Origin: Sulfurovum sp.
GTDB lineage: Bacteria; Campylobacterota; Campylobacteria; Campylobacterales; Sulfurovaceae
Assembly (NCBI GenBank): GCA_021166685.1
Contig: JAJPEU010000013.1
Coordinates: forward strand, 83,847-147,846
DNA length: 64,000 nt
Direction of reading: 5' to 3'
A model generated the notes under the pieces. The model had not been told where the DNA came from and did no database searches. It saw only the letters and a program-made list of their open reading frames with translations. A program made the translations under genes and the position numbers. Positions 44,120 to 52,863 of this stretch are shown here, piece by piece; within the stretch, counting starts at the first letter, position 1; each line of letters begins with the position of its first letter.

Positions 44120-45838
44120 ATGAAATGGAATAGTATTTTAAGTTTAGCCGCGATCACTTGCTTAAGTGCAACAATGGCTACTGCCGGCACGTCCACAATG
44201 GATTTTGCAGCAATGTATGAGAAAGAATGTCAAGGGTGCCATGGACCGATTCACCAAGGTGGGGTAGGGTCGGATTTGAGACCGGAAGCACTAAAAGTAA
44301 AAAACAGAGAAATGTTGGCAGAAAAGATTCTGCACGGTGTTGAAAATACTGCGATGCCTGCATGGGAAAGTACCTTCAGCAAAGATGATGCGACGGGCAT
44401 GATTGATTGGTTGATTGACTGGAAAAATACGGTTGAATTGACGCTTAGTCTTGATGAAGTTAAAAAAACATGGACAAAATTGGCAGACAGAGAAGAGCTT
44501 GCTAAAAAATATCCAAATCCAACCGAAGTGAAGTCTGTACTTGATATTACGTTTGCAACAGAAAGAGATGCTTCTTTGGTTGACTTTATCGATTCAACAA
44601 ACGGAAAAGTGCTATCTCGCCATAAAGCAGGTTTTGCGGTGCACGTAACAGTAACCAACAAGAAAAACCCGCGTTATGCATACTCAATTTCCCGTTCAGG
44701 AAGATTGACAATGTTTGATATCGGTGCACCGGGACAGCCGGCACTTGCATCTGTACAGGTTGGTCAAGAGTCTAGAGGTCTTGCGGTATCTCCGGATGGC
44801 AAATATGTGATTGCCGGCAACTATAACCCTGGCGGAGCGGTACTTTGTGATGCAATGACACTTGAGCCGCTTAAGGCGTACGACACAAGCCGTGTTATTG
44901 ATCCTGACGGGCAGATTACTCCATCGCGTGTAGCTTCGCTTGCAGATACTCCATATGGGCCTTATTTTGCAATGGCGCTTAAAGATGCCGGCCATACCTA
45001 TATAATTGATTATTCTAAGCCCGGCTTCCCTATTGTTGGGGATGTGCCCAATATCGGCAAAATCCTTCACGATGCATTCTTGAATGAAGATGAAGGTGAA
45101 GATTTCGGACGCTATTATATGATCGCATCTCAAGGGTCTGATGTAATGGGTATCGTTGATTTTAAAGAGAAAAATCTTGCAGCAAAAGTTTATACCGGTG
45201 ACAAATCCAAGCCGCACCCAGGGCAGGGAAGTTCATGGTATTCCAAAGGACAAAAGAAACAGCTTCACGCTACGGTGAGTATGAATATCGGTTCTGTGGT
45301 TATCTGGGACAGTAACTGGAAAGTAGTAAAAAAAGTTGAAACAACCGGAGGCGGTCTTTTCATTGGAACAGCACATGATACACCATATCTTTGGGCAGAC
45401 TGTGTACTTGGGACTCCGGAACACTATAATGAAGTGCATTTGATCAATAAAGATACTTTGGAAACAGACCGCATCATTAAAGTAGGAAAAACAAAAGGGC
45501 AGCTTATTGATGCAAAAACAAAAAAAGTACTTCAAGAATGGGACGCGACCCAGCATGAAAAGGTACCTGTAAATGAAGCACAGTCTACAGTAAGCAATGA
45601 AACGCTTCTGCCGTATCCTGAAAAACTTGGTGAACCGGTTAAAGAACCTGTACAGCCAAGATTGTTGCATGCAGAACCGGCAAACCATGGTGAATGGACG
45701 ATGATTTCAGAGTGGACAACCGGAAGAATCGGTATTTATAATTCTAAAACAGGAGAGTTTGTCAAATATATTCAAAATCTGACAACGCCTACGTTTACGT
45801 ATTCAGTTGAGCACAGACAGCATATTCCTGGAGCTTAA
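44120..45838 (+). CDS. nirS: cytochrome cd1 nitrite reductase
   Basis: Reduces nitrite to nitric oxide in the periplasm. A 572-residue protein with a signal peptide (LAAITCLSATMATA). The N-terminal cytochrome c domain carries CQGCHG at residues 37-42 and the ligand Met near AMPAW; the remaining 420 residues form the eight-bladed heme d1 propeller (for example LAVSPDGKYVIAGNYNPG). The ATG at 44120 has AGGAGG 7 bases upstream. It is monocistronic behind its own FNR/NNR promoter; heme d1 is supplied by the nir genes at 55-60 kb. Confidence 0.96.
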   Translation: MKWNSILSLAAITCLSATMATAGTSTMDFAAMYEKECQGCHGPIHQGGVGSDLRPEALKVKNREMLAEKILHGVENTAMPAWESTFSKDDATGMIDWLIDWKNTVELTLSLDEVKKTWTKLADREELAKKYPNPTEVKSVLDITFATERDASLVDFIDSTNGKVLSRHKAGFAVHVTVTNKKNPRYAYSISRSGRLTMFDIGAPGQPALASVQVGQESRGLAVSPDGKYVIAGNYNPGGAVLCDAMTLEPLKAYDTSRVIDPDGQITPSRVASLADTPYGPYFAMALKDAGHTYIIDYSKPGFPIVGDVPNIGKILHDAFLNEDEGEDFGRYYMIASQGSDVMGIVDFKEKNLAAKVYTGDKSKPHPGQGSSWYSKGQKKQLHATVSMNIGSVVIWDSNWKVVKKVETTGGGLFIGTAHDTPYLWADCVLGTPEHYNEVHLINKDTLETDRIIKVGKTKGQLIDAKTKKVLQEWDATQHEKVPVNEAQSTVSNETLLPYPEKLGEPVKEPVQPRLLHAEPANHGEWTMISEWTTGRIGIYNSKTGEFVKYIQNLTTPTFTYSVEHRQHIPGA

Positions 45839-45844
45839 TGTTTT

Positions 45845-45871
45845 TTCTCCCTTTGAAATTCAAAGGGAGAA
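45845..45871. terminator. strong stem-loop after nirS
   Basis: TTCTCCCTTTGAA and its exact complement, separated by a single A, make a 13-bp palindrome 6 bases after the nirS stop. There is no T run after it, so it may protect the nirS message 3' end as much as terminate it. Confidence 0.6.
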
Positions 45872-45970
45872 AAGTTCAGCGGATAGTATGGATTTTCGTA
45901 CATTATAAAATAAGAAATAATAAAATCAACAGTATGTACAAAAGAGTACATGTTTATGTATTGTTTTGTC

Positions 45971-45988
45971 CAAAACTTCTAAGTTTTG
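45971..45988. repeat. inverted repeat in the porin leader
   Basis: CAAAACTT-CT-AAGTTTTG lies 21 bases before the porin ATG, next to its ribosome binding site AAAGGAGG. It may form a hairpin in the leader RNA or be an operator. Confidence 0.4.
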
Positions 45989-46009
45989 CACAAAATTAAA
46001 GGAGGAAAA

Positions 46010-47290
46010 ATGAAAAAGATAATAGTGCTCTCTGTCGTAGCATCGTCATTGATGATGGCAGGGGGAGAGATCGCACCGGTAGAGCCGGTCGTAGAAACAC
46101 AGCCTGTGGCGAGTACGGATTTTGGTATTTTTAACGATGTCAAATTCAACGGACAATTGTTGACGCGTTATGAATATGCGGACCAAAGTGGCAATACGGC
46201 GGATGAAGCCAATGCGCTGACAACCCGTTTCGCACTCTCTGTAGGTGCCGGCCTTGGCGGGATCGAAGGGCTTAGTGTTTTTGGCCAGGTAATGGCAGTA
46301 ACCAACTTTGGTTTTGATGAATATGCTCCTGAACAAGCAGGATATGATATTATCAATGATCCTGAAAATTCTCGTGTTACACAAGCGTTTTTAGATTATA
46401 AAACCGGTGATACGCTCTTTAGGGTAGGCCGCCAAATGATCAATCTTGATGATGAGCGTTTTGTCGGAGCGGTAGGCTGGAGACAAATGCCTCAGACCTT
46501 CATGGGATACACCGTTACCAATAATTCTATCGAGGGATTAAATCTGATGGCTTCCTATTTGACAGACCGTTACGGAATTACTGATGCCCTTACTAGTGGT
46601 ACAGAGACGGTATTGTTGCATGCAGATTATCAAGTGATGCCTGAACTGAAATTGACCGGATACGGATATCTAATCGGATCAGGACCAACGATTTGGGGAA
46701 GTGACACATATGGTATCATGGCATCAGGAAAAATAGGGACGATTAACTATATTGCAGAAGTGGCAACGCAGCAGGATGCCTCGATGGAGTATGAAAATTA
46801 TGGACTTGGTAAAGATACAGCAGATGCAATGTATTACCGCGTGGATGCAAGTACGGTGTATAATGGCTTCCTCTTCGGCGCAGCGTATGAATCATTCGGT
46901 GCAGCAGATGGCAATGCGCACGGATTCAATACGCCTTTTGCGACATTGCATAAATGGCAAGGATTTGGAGATGTTTTCTTAGGATATACTAGCACAGATA
47001 ATTTCTATGGTTTAAATGACCTCTACGGAAAGATCGGATATGTAGGCGGCGAGTACGGGAAGCTTACGGCATTTTACCATGTGTTTAGTGCAGAAGATGT
47101 AACAGGATGCTGTGGTGTTCCAAATGATGATGCAGGTACCGAACTTGACTTGGTTTACACCTATGATTTCTCAAAAGATTTGAGTTTTTTGGCTAAAGCG
47201 GCTTTCTTCTCAGGAGAATCAGAGGCCACAATTGTGGCCGCAAGAAGCGACAAAGAAGTGTACTGGGTACAGATCGGCTATAAATTCTAG
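46010..47290 (+). CDS. outer membrane porin
   Basis: A 426-residue outer-membrane beta-barrel. The signal peptide is MKKIIVLSVVASSLMMAGG. The mature chain shows alternating strands with Gly/Tyr-rich turns, KFNGQLLTRYEYADQSG near 45 and a C-terminal strand ending VYWVQIGYKF, the terminal Phe typical of porins. It resembles the OprD/major porin type common in Campylobacterota. The ATG at 46010 follows AAAGGAGG. Placed between nirS and a cytochrome gene and closed by a strong terminator, it may admit nitrite or another anion; this is inference. Confidence 0.88.
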   Translation: MKKIIVLSVVASSLMMAGGEIAPVEPVVETQPVASTDFGIFNDVKFNGQLLTRYEYADQSGNTADEANALTTRFALSVGAGLGGIEGLSVFGQVMAVTNFGFDEYAPEQAGYDIINDPENSRVTQAFLDYKTGDTLFRVGRQMINLDDERFVGAVGWRQMPQTFMGYTVTNNSIEGLNLMASYLTDRYGITDALTSGTETVLLHADYQVMPELKLTGYGYLIGSGPTIWGSDTYGIMASGKIGTINYIAEVATQQDASMEYENYGLGKDTADAMYYRVDASTVYNGFLFGAAYESFGAADGNAHGFNTPFATLHKWQGFGDVFLGYTSTDNFYGLNDLYGKIGYVGGEYGKLTAFYHVFSAEDVTGCCGVPNDDAGTELDLVYTYDFSKDLSFLAKAAFFSGESEATIVAARSDKEVYWVQIGYKF

Positions 47291-47303
47291 TCTAGTACCT
47301 CTA

Positions 47304-47337
47304 AAGCACAAGCGGTTTCCTGCTTGTGCTTGTTTTT
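47304..47337 (+). terminator. rho-independent terminator of the porin gene
   Basis: AAGCACAAGC, loop GGTTTCCT, GCTTGTGCTT: a perfect 10-bp stem followed by GTTTTT, 14 bases after the porin stop. Confidence 0.88.
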
Positions 47338-47353
47338 GAAGTTTAAAAAAGAG

Positions 47354-47391
47354 AATTTAATAAAAAGATATATTAGTCTTTTTATTAAATT
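47354..47391. repeat. A+T-rich inverted repeat upstream of the multiheme cytochrome gene
   Basis: AATTTAATAAAAAGA, an 8-base loop, and its exact complement form a 15-bp stem just before the cytochrome gene. It could be a second terminator arm or a regulatory site in the promoter region; no FNR box is seen here. Confidence 0.5.
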
Positions 47392-47421
47392 ATCCAAAAC
47401 GGTTTTATTTGGAGAGTAGCT

Positions 47422-48543
47422 GTGAAATATTTTATTTTCTTTCTTTTTTTAATGCTCTCAATTATATCTTGGGCTCAAGAGACAAAATATATGGACAATT
47501 ATTCCTGCAAAGAGTGCCATGAGCAGATTTATGATGAATATCAGACTTCGGCCCATTCGCAAAGTTTTTTCAGCAATACGTTCCATCAGGACATTGCGAA
47601 GGAAGCGCATGCCCAAAAATATGAATGTGCCGTGTGCCATATGCCTATGGCAAACAATCTTCAAGAGTTAGTGGAAGGGAAAGCCAAACCCGATATCAAC
47701 AACAAAACACACACAGACGGTGTTTCCTGTTTTTTTTGCCATACGATAGCCTATGTAAAAAAGTCGCACAAATACAATATTAACGTCCAAGCCAGACAGG
47801 CAGAAGGATATAAGCCTACACTTTACGGTACACTTATGAATCCTGACGATAGCGATAAGCACTCCTCGGCGACTAACCCTGTCTATACTGCCAATGCATG
47901 CAAAGGGTGTCATTCGCATAAAGTAAATGACAACAATATTACTGTGTTTCGTTCCATGGAAAGCGCACAAAATAGCAAAGATTGCATCATCTGCCATATG
48001 CCTGAAATCCAAGGAGGCGCAGAAAAAATAGACAAGCGGAGCAGGGGTCACCATGCCAGCCATAAATTTTTGGGCATTCATGATGAGGCATTCAGGGCAA
48101 CGGGCCTAGATATCAACCTCTCGGTAGAAAATGAACAGTTGAGCGTTACACTGACAAACAAAATGACCCATCCGTTGATTATCCAAGCGGCCCGGGCAAA
48201 GTTTTTGCAAATTACCATAGAACGAGGAAATGAAATAATCTGGAAAAATTATCAAAAAAAACCCAGCGAAGACAAAGAAGCCTATTTTGCCTATAGCTTT
48301 GCAGCAGACAACCGCCATGTTGTTGTACCGGCCACAGCGACGCAAAGCGCCGTAAACAATCTTGAAGCCAAAGAGACAAAGCAGCTGGTGTATAAAATTT
48401 TGCCTTTGCAAAAAGGCGATAAAGTAAAAGTGGCGCTCTATGTTCAGTTGGCCAGAGATGATTGCAAAAAAGTTATGAGGGATGAAGATATAAAATTAAC
48501 CCAGCCGCTTTTAATGAAAGAAGTAGTATACATTCAAAAATAG
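47422..48543 (+). CDS. periplasmic pentaheme c-type cytochrome
   Basis: A 373-residue secreted cytochrome with five heme motifs: CKECH, CAVCH, CFFCH, CKGCH and CIICH, all in the first 200 residues, and a signal peptide ending SWAQ. The heme part resembles the cytochrome c554/NrfA-related fold, where CxxCH motifs sit among helices; the last 170 residues are a heme-free beta domain (LSVTLTNKMTHPL). The start is GTG at 47422 with GGAGAG upstream. It probably moves electrons to or from a nitrogen or sulfur oxide. The exact substrate is unknown. Confidence 0.85.
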   Translation: MKYFIFFLFLMLSIISWAQETKYMDNYSCKECHEQIYDEYQTSAHSQSFFSNTFHQDIAKEAHAQKYECAVCHMPMANNLQELVEGKAKPDINNKTHTDGVSCFFCHTIAYVKKSHKYNINVQARQAEGYKPTLYGTLMNPDDSDKHSSATNPVYTANACKGCHSHKVNDNNITVFRSMESAQNSKDCIICHMPEIQGGAEKIDKRSRGHHASHKFLGIHDEAFRATGLDINLSVENEQLSVTLTNKMTHPLIIQAARAKFLQITIERGNEIIWKNYQKKPSEDKEAYFAYSFAADNRHVVVPATATQSAVNNLEAKETKQLVYKILPLQKGDKVKVALYVQLARDDCKKVMRDEDIKLTQPLLMKEVVYIQK

Positions 48544-48615
48544 CAGCCAAAGGAAAAGGGCAAGATTGATGGGTGTATATCATTTGACGGAAAGATGGAC
48601 TGCAGGAATACAAGA

Positions 48616-49614
48616 GTGAAAAAGATCCGAATCTTTATCAATGGATTTGGGCGTATCGGCAGAAGTGCCGCCAGAATTATATTGGATGATCCCGGTTTGG
48701 AGCTGGCGGGGATCAATGACCTTTACAGTTTTGAGCAGATGGCATATCTTTTAAAGTATGATTCTCTCTATTCAACACTTCGTTGCGATATAAGACTTCA
48801 AAATAATGAACTCCGTATAGATCATCAGACCGTAAAACTTTTTTCTCAGTGCGATGCAGCAAATATCGATATCAAATCACTTGATATCGATATTGTTTTG
48901 CAGTGTAGCGGAATGTTTTTGACGGTGGAGTCCAATATGCCGTGGATTAAAAACGGGGCGAAAAAAGTGATTGTTTCTACGCCTCCCTCCGATGAGATGC
49001 CAACCTATATTTTCGGAGTAAACCACAAAGAATATAAACAAGAAACGATCATCTCAAATTCTAGCTGCTCTGCTAATGCCATTGTTCCCATATTTAAAAT
49101 AATTGACAAGTATTTTGGCATTCGCTCAGCGATGATGAGTATGTATCATAGTTATACATTTTATCAAAACCTCCTAGACAACAAACACTATTCGACAGAG
49201 ATAAGAAGAACACGCAGCGCGACACAAAATATTATTCCCCTTTCAAGCACTGCTGCCAAAGCGACGGAATATTTTTTCCCTCATCTTAAAGATCAATTTC
49301 ATGCTGTGAGTATCAGGGTGCCTATTCCTGCGGTTACGCTTTATGATTTAAGCATAAGCCTTCGTAGCACCGGTACCAAAGAAGAGATCAACAGTCGGCT
49401 TACAGAAGAAATAGAATTTTTTTATGAAAACATCCTGGATATAACGAATGCCCCGGAAGAGTCAAGTAAATACATCAAAAATCCTTATAGCGCAACGATA
49501 AATCTTCCTTTTACTATGCTTTCGGAGGGAAATTTACTTAGGATTTCTGCATGGCAGGACAATGAGTATGGATATGCTGGAAGATTGGTGGATATGGCAA
49601 AAGCTATATCATAA
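48616..49614 (+). CDS. gap: glyceraldehyde-3-phosphate dehydrogenase family protein
   Basis: Oxidises or reduces glyceraldehyde-3-phosphate. KKIRIFINGFGRIGRSAARI is the NAD-binding N-terminus. SNSSCSANAIVP holds the catalytic Cys (near 151) in a variant of the usual SNASCTTNC, and MYHSYTFYQ the catalytic His. RVPIPAVTLYDLSI and WQDNEYGYAGRLVD match the rest of the fold. An ATG at 48595 is in frame seven codons earlier; the GTG at 48616 is chosen because it gives the usual family N-terminus. Sequence departures suggest a second, specialised GAPDH or erythrose-4-phosphate dehydrogenase. It is 50-70 bases after the cytochrome gene. Confidence 0.82.
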   Translation: MKKIRIFINGFGRIGRSAARIILDDPGLELAGINDLYSFEQMAYLLKYDSLYSTLRCDIRLQNNELRIDHQTVKLFSQCDAANIDIKSLDIDIVLQCSGMFLTVESNMPWIKNGAKKVIVSTPPSDEMPTYIFGVNHKEYKQETIISNSSCSANAIVPIFKIIDKYFGIRSAMMSMYHSYTFYQNLLDNKHYSTEIRRTRSATQNIIPLSSTAAKATEYFFPHLKDQFHAVSIRVPIPAVTLYDLSISLRSTGTKEEINSRLTEEIEFFYENILDITNAPEESSKYIKNPYSATINLPFTMLSEGNLLRISAWQDNEYGYAGRLVDMAKAIS

Positions 49615-49688
49615 TTCTAGGCTAAATAATTGATCTGCATCAAAAAGTTTAAAAGTTTAAAAATTTAAACGAGCGGCTTTCATTTCCT

Positions 49689-49730
49689 TTGACATAAATC
49701 AAACTAAAGTTTTTTTAAATATAATATAAT
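49689..49730 (+). promoter_or_regulatory. FNR/NNR box and promoter of the nrd operon
   Basis: TTGACATAAATCAA at 49689-49702 with a perfect TATAAT at 49725-49730. The predicted start 49737 puts the box at exactly -41.5. The nrdD ATG follows at 49755. Confidence 0.88.
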
Positions 49731-49754
49731 TAATTAATACGGGGGCAGAAATAT

Positions 49755-51854
49755 ATGGTAAATGTTATAGTAAAAAGAGACGGAAGCACACAGAAGTTTG
49801 TTCCTTTCAAGATCGAAGATGTTATTAAAAAAGCATTTCAAAGTGAAGTAAAGGAGTACGATAAAAACGTTTTTACCGATGTAATAGATAGCATAAGAGA
49901 AAGAGAGAGGATTAGTGTCGAAGAGGTGCAAGACATTATAGAAAAAGCACTCCACGAACGAGGCCATTTCGAGGTAATGAAATCTTTCATGCTTTATCGC
50001 CATATGCATAAAATTCAAAGAGAGCATGTTTTAGGGTTAAGCGAAGATACTACCTATATCAATTCTACACAAACCATTAAGGAGTACATTGATAAATCCG
50101 ACTGGAGGATCAATGCCAATTCCAACACAGGCTACTCCCATGCAGGACTTGTCAACAATACAGCAGGAAAGGTAATTGCCAATTTTTGGCTGGATAAAAT
50201 TTATTCCAAAGAAGAGGGATATGCTCATAGAGACGGAGATTATCATATTCATGATCTGGACTGTTTGAGCGGCTATTGTGCAGGGTGGAGCTTGCGAGTG
50301 CTTTTGGATGAAGGGTTTAACGGCGTGCGAGGAAGAGTGGAAAGCAGAGCGCCTTCCCATTTTAGAGAAGCACTAGGACAGATGGCAAACTTTTTAGGAA
50401 TTTTGCAGAGCGAATGGGCAGGAGCTCAGGCTTTCTCCTCTTTTGATACGTATCTGGCACCTTATGTATTTAAAGATGAGCTTTCTTACGATGAAATTAA
50501 AAAAGCGATAGTAAGCTTTGTTTACAATCTTAATGTTCCTGCACGCTGGGGCCAAAGTCCTTTTACCAACATTACGATAGACTGGATGGTGCCGTCTGAT
50601 TTAAAAGATCAGATACCTACAAAAAATCAGCTGCACCTCTTCAAGGGAATAAAAGACGGGGAGCTTCTGAAGAAAGCCAAAGAAAGAGATGAGAACCTAG
50701 GTTCTTTGGAAAGTATGACCTATAAACATTTTCAAAAAGAGATGAATCTTATCAATAAAGCCTATTATGAAGTGATGACCGAAGGAGATAAGACAGGACA
50801 GCCATTTACCTTCCCAATCCCAACAGTAAATATTACAGAAGATTTTGACTGGTACGGAGAAAATACAGATATTCTTTTTGAAAATACGGCGAAGATCGGA
50901 TCTTCTTATTTTCAAAACTTTATCGGCAGCCAATATGTTAGAGATAAAGACGGCAAACTGGTGCCCAACGAAGAAGCGTATAAGCCAGGACATGTTCGCA
51001 GTATGTGTTGCCGATTGCAATTGGATTTAAGAGAGCTTTTAAAAAGAGGCGGCGGTTTATTTGGAAGTGCTGAAATGACAGGAAGTATTGGTGTTGTGAC
51101 TATCAATATGGCGCGCTTAGGGTATCTTTATGCACAAGAAGAAGAAAAACTTTATACAAGACTTGCGGAGCTGATGGAGTATGCCTATTCAACGCTGGAG
51201 AAAAAGAGAATATTTGTACAAGAGATGTATGACAGAGGCCTTTATCCGTATACAGCGAGATATCTTCCTGGATTTAACAATCATTTCTCGACGATAGGTG
51301 TAAACGGTATCAATGAGATGATCAGGAATTTTACAAAAGACAAACATGATATTACTGATGCCTACGGAAAAAACATGGCAATGCATCTGTTGGATTTCAT
51401 GCGGGAGAAGCTTAAAGAATTCCAAGAAAGATCAGGAAATCTCTATAACCTTGAAGCTACGCCTGCCGAGGGGACTACGTATCGTTTTGCAAAAGAAGAT
51501 ATCAAACGGTATCCGGATATTATTCAGGCGGGAACAAAAGAAAATAATTATTATACCAACTCTTCCCAGATCCCTGTATTTTATACGGATGATCCTTTTG
51601 AAGCATTATCGTTGCAAGATGAACTTCAATGCAAATATACCGGGGGAACGGTATTGCATTTGTATATGAGAGAAAAGATCAGTTCTGCTGAAGCTGCCAG
51701 AAAATTGGTAAAAAATGTTATTACCAATTTCAAGCTCCCTTATATCACGGTTACTCCTACATTTTCTGTTTGTGAAAAACACGGCTATTTGTCAGGAGAG
51801 CATGAATATTGTCCTAAATGTGATGAAGAGATTTTACATGAGGTGCATGGATGA
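49755..51854 (+). CDS. nrdD: anaerobic ribonucleotide reductase, large part, without the glycyl-radical tail
   Basis: Class III ribonucleoside triphosphate reductase, 699 residues. An ATP-cone starts the protein (VIVKRDGSTQKFVPFKIEDVI). The ten-strand barrel follows, with CCRLQLDLREL near 420 carrying active-site Cys. It ends just after the zinc-binding stretch CEKHGYLSGEHEYCPKCDEE. In other NrdD proteins that site runs directly into the RVxGYxRP glycyl-radical loop, which is missing here; no frame continues it after the TGA. A separate 57-residue gene at 52690 encodes that loop. The stop overlaps the next gene by 4 bases. Confidence 0.93.
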   Translation: MVNVIVKRDGSTQKFVPFKIEDVIKKAFQSEVKEYDKNVFTDVIDSIRERERISVEEVQDIIEKALHERGHFEVMKSFMLYRHMHKIQREHVLGLSEDTTYINSTQTIKEYIDKSDWRINANSNTGYSHAGLVNNTAGKVIANFWLDKIYSKEEGYAHRDGDYHIHDLDCLSGYCAGWSLRVLLDEGFNGVRGRVESRAPSHFREALGQMANFLGILQSEWAGAQAFSSFDTYLAPYVFKDELSYDEIKKAIVSFVYNLNVPARWGQSPFTNITIDWMVPSDLKDQIPTKNQLHLFKGIKDGELLKKAKERDENLGSLESMTYKHFQKEMNLINKAYYEVMTEGDKTGQPFTFPIPTVNITEDFDWYGENTDILFENTAKIGSSYFQNFIGSQYVRDKDGKLVPNEEAYKPGHVRSMCCRLQLDLRELLKRGGGLFGSAEMTGSIGVVTINMARLGYLYAQEEEKLYTRLAELMEYAYSTLEKKRIFVQEMYDRGLYPYTARYLPGFNNHFSTIGVNGINEMIRNFTKDKHDITDAYGKNMAMHLLDFMREKLKEFQERSGNLYNLEATPAEGTTYRFAKEDIKRYPDIIQAGTKENNYYTNSSQIPVFYTDDPFEALSLQDELQCKYTGGTVLHLYMREKISSAEAARKLVKNVITNFKLPYITVTPTFSVCEKHGYLSGEHEYCPKCDEEILHEVHG

Positions 51855-52186
51855 TAAAAGTTGGGGAAGGGAGATATGCTGTTGTATTGACTTCTCAGAC
51901 AATAGGTGATGATTTGCTTGTAGTGATCAAGGGAGGCGAGAAAGAGCATATCGGTTCCGTTTCTTTAAAAGAAAAAAAAGAGGGTGTGCAGACCATAAGC
52001 AAAGAAAATCATAAAGATTATGTAATTTCTGAGAGAATGGCGGGCATTATTTATGATAAAATAAAAAAAGATATTTTGGTAATTTGCGGTATTCATATTG
52101 ATGATGCCGCCGATAAAGAAATTGATATTTTAGTTAACAATGCACAAAAATGTGTTGATATCTTTTTAAGGGAAACAAATGATTGA
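51851..52186 (+). CDS. small protein of the nrd operon, LpdD-like
   Basis: A 111-residue protein starting MIKVGEGRYAVVLTSQTIGDDLLVVIKGG, with HIGSVSLKEKKEG and a helical C-terminus. It resembles the small LpdD-like domain proteins linked to prenylated-flavin decarboxylases, but no such enzyme is near, and I hold the comparison loosely. It overlaps nrdD by 4 bases and the next gene by 8 bases, so it is translated as part of the reductase operon. It may help mature the reductase or its activase; that is inference from position. Confidence 0.65.
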   Translation: MIKVGEGRYAVVLTSQTIGDDLLVVIKGGEKEHIGSVSLKEKKEGVQTISKENHKDYVISERMAGIIYDKIKKDILVICGIHIDDAADKEIDILVNNAQKCVDIFLRETND

Positions 52187-52661
52187 GGTCAAAGACTTTA
52201 AAACACATGGGTACAATGTAACTGATGAGCAGGCTGGAATGCTTAACGAGCATTATCATAATCCTAAAAACCGTTGGGCTTTAAAAGAGTATAATGCCAG
52301 AGGAATAGGAAGAAACCCCAGTAATTATGGGCAGTTTGATTTGTTTTTGTTGATTAATGATCAAGGAAGCATTGAGGATGTAGGCTATGAATTTAACGGG
52401 TGCCCAACTATTTCATTTGTAGCTTCCATTTATACAGAGGAGATGAAAGGCACTTTGTTGGAAGAAGCGCTCAAGACTGCACAAGTTTCTTTGGAAGAGA
52501 TGGCCGCGCAAGATAATTGCGAAGAGTGTACACAAATGATATTGTTGGCCTTTTTGGGAGCATATGAAAATTATCAGAATAGAAAAAACAATATAGACGA
52601 AGAATATGGTTTAAAAATGATAGACAATAATCCTTCATTTGCAAATCAGACATGCGGATAA
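52179..52661 (+). CDS. IscU/NifU-like iron-sulfur scaffold with altered Cys motif
   Basis: A 160-residue protein of the IscU fold. HYHNPKNRW near 28, GIGRNPSNYGQFDLFL near 43, VGYEFNGCPTISFVASIY near 70 and CEECTQMILLAFLGAYENYQNR near 115 align with the three IscU cluster-ligand regions. The first ligand Cys (normally in GNPxCGD) is replaced (NPSNYGQ), while the Cys of GCPTI and of CEEC remain. It may deliver a cluster to the radical-SAM activase NrdG, or have another role. It overlaps the LpdD-like gene by 8 bases and lies 28 bases before the glycyl-tail gene. Confidence 0.75.
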   Translation: MIEVKDFKTHGYNVTDEQAGMLNEHYHNPKNRWALKEYNARGIGRNPSNYGQFDLFLLINDQGSIEDVGYEFNGCPTISFVASIYTEEMKGTLLEEALKTAQVSLEEMAAQDNCEECTQMILLAFLGAYENYQNRKNNIDEEYGLKMIDNNPSFANQTCG

Positions 52662-52689
52662 AAAGCAATCAATTTAAAAAGGAGAAAAA

Positions 52690-52863
52690 ATGAATAACGA
52701 TAAAATCTTAGAGACAAACAAGAAAAAAAGAACGAAGTGTATTGTGTATACTAGAGTAATGGGCTACCATAGACCTGTAGAGAGTTTTAATATCGGCAAA
52801 AAAGGCGAACATCAAGAGAGAAAGTTTTTTGTTGAAAAAACAATGCAGTGCAATGTCGCCTAA
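52690..52863 (+). CDS. separate glycyl-radical C-terminal domain of anaerobic ribonucleotide reductase
   Basis: A 57-residue frame with an AAGGAG site 6 bases before its ATG. It reads RTKCIVYTRVMGYHRPVES near residues 14-32, then FNIGKKGEHQER: this is the glycyl-radical loop of NrdD (consensus RVxGYxRPV), with Gly25 the expected radical carrier, plus a Cys at 17. It is exactly the segment missing from the end of nrdD at 51854. Two intact genes intervene, so this is not a simple frameshift. It overlaps nrdG by 11 bases, so tail and activase are co-translated. The tail presumably docks on NrdD to give the active enzyme, by analogy with the GrcA/YfiD spare glycyl-radical subunit of pyruvate formate-lyase. 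Confidence 0.88.
   Translation: MNNDKILETNKKKRTKCIVYTRVMGYHRPVESFNIGKKGEHQERKFFVEKTMQCNVA

Noticed and set aside
51854..52690. Intron or intein separating nrdD from its tail
   Set aside because: The interval is filled by two intact overlapping genes with their own starts; no splicing-motif or homing-endonuclease sequence was seen.
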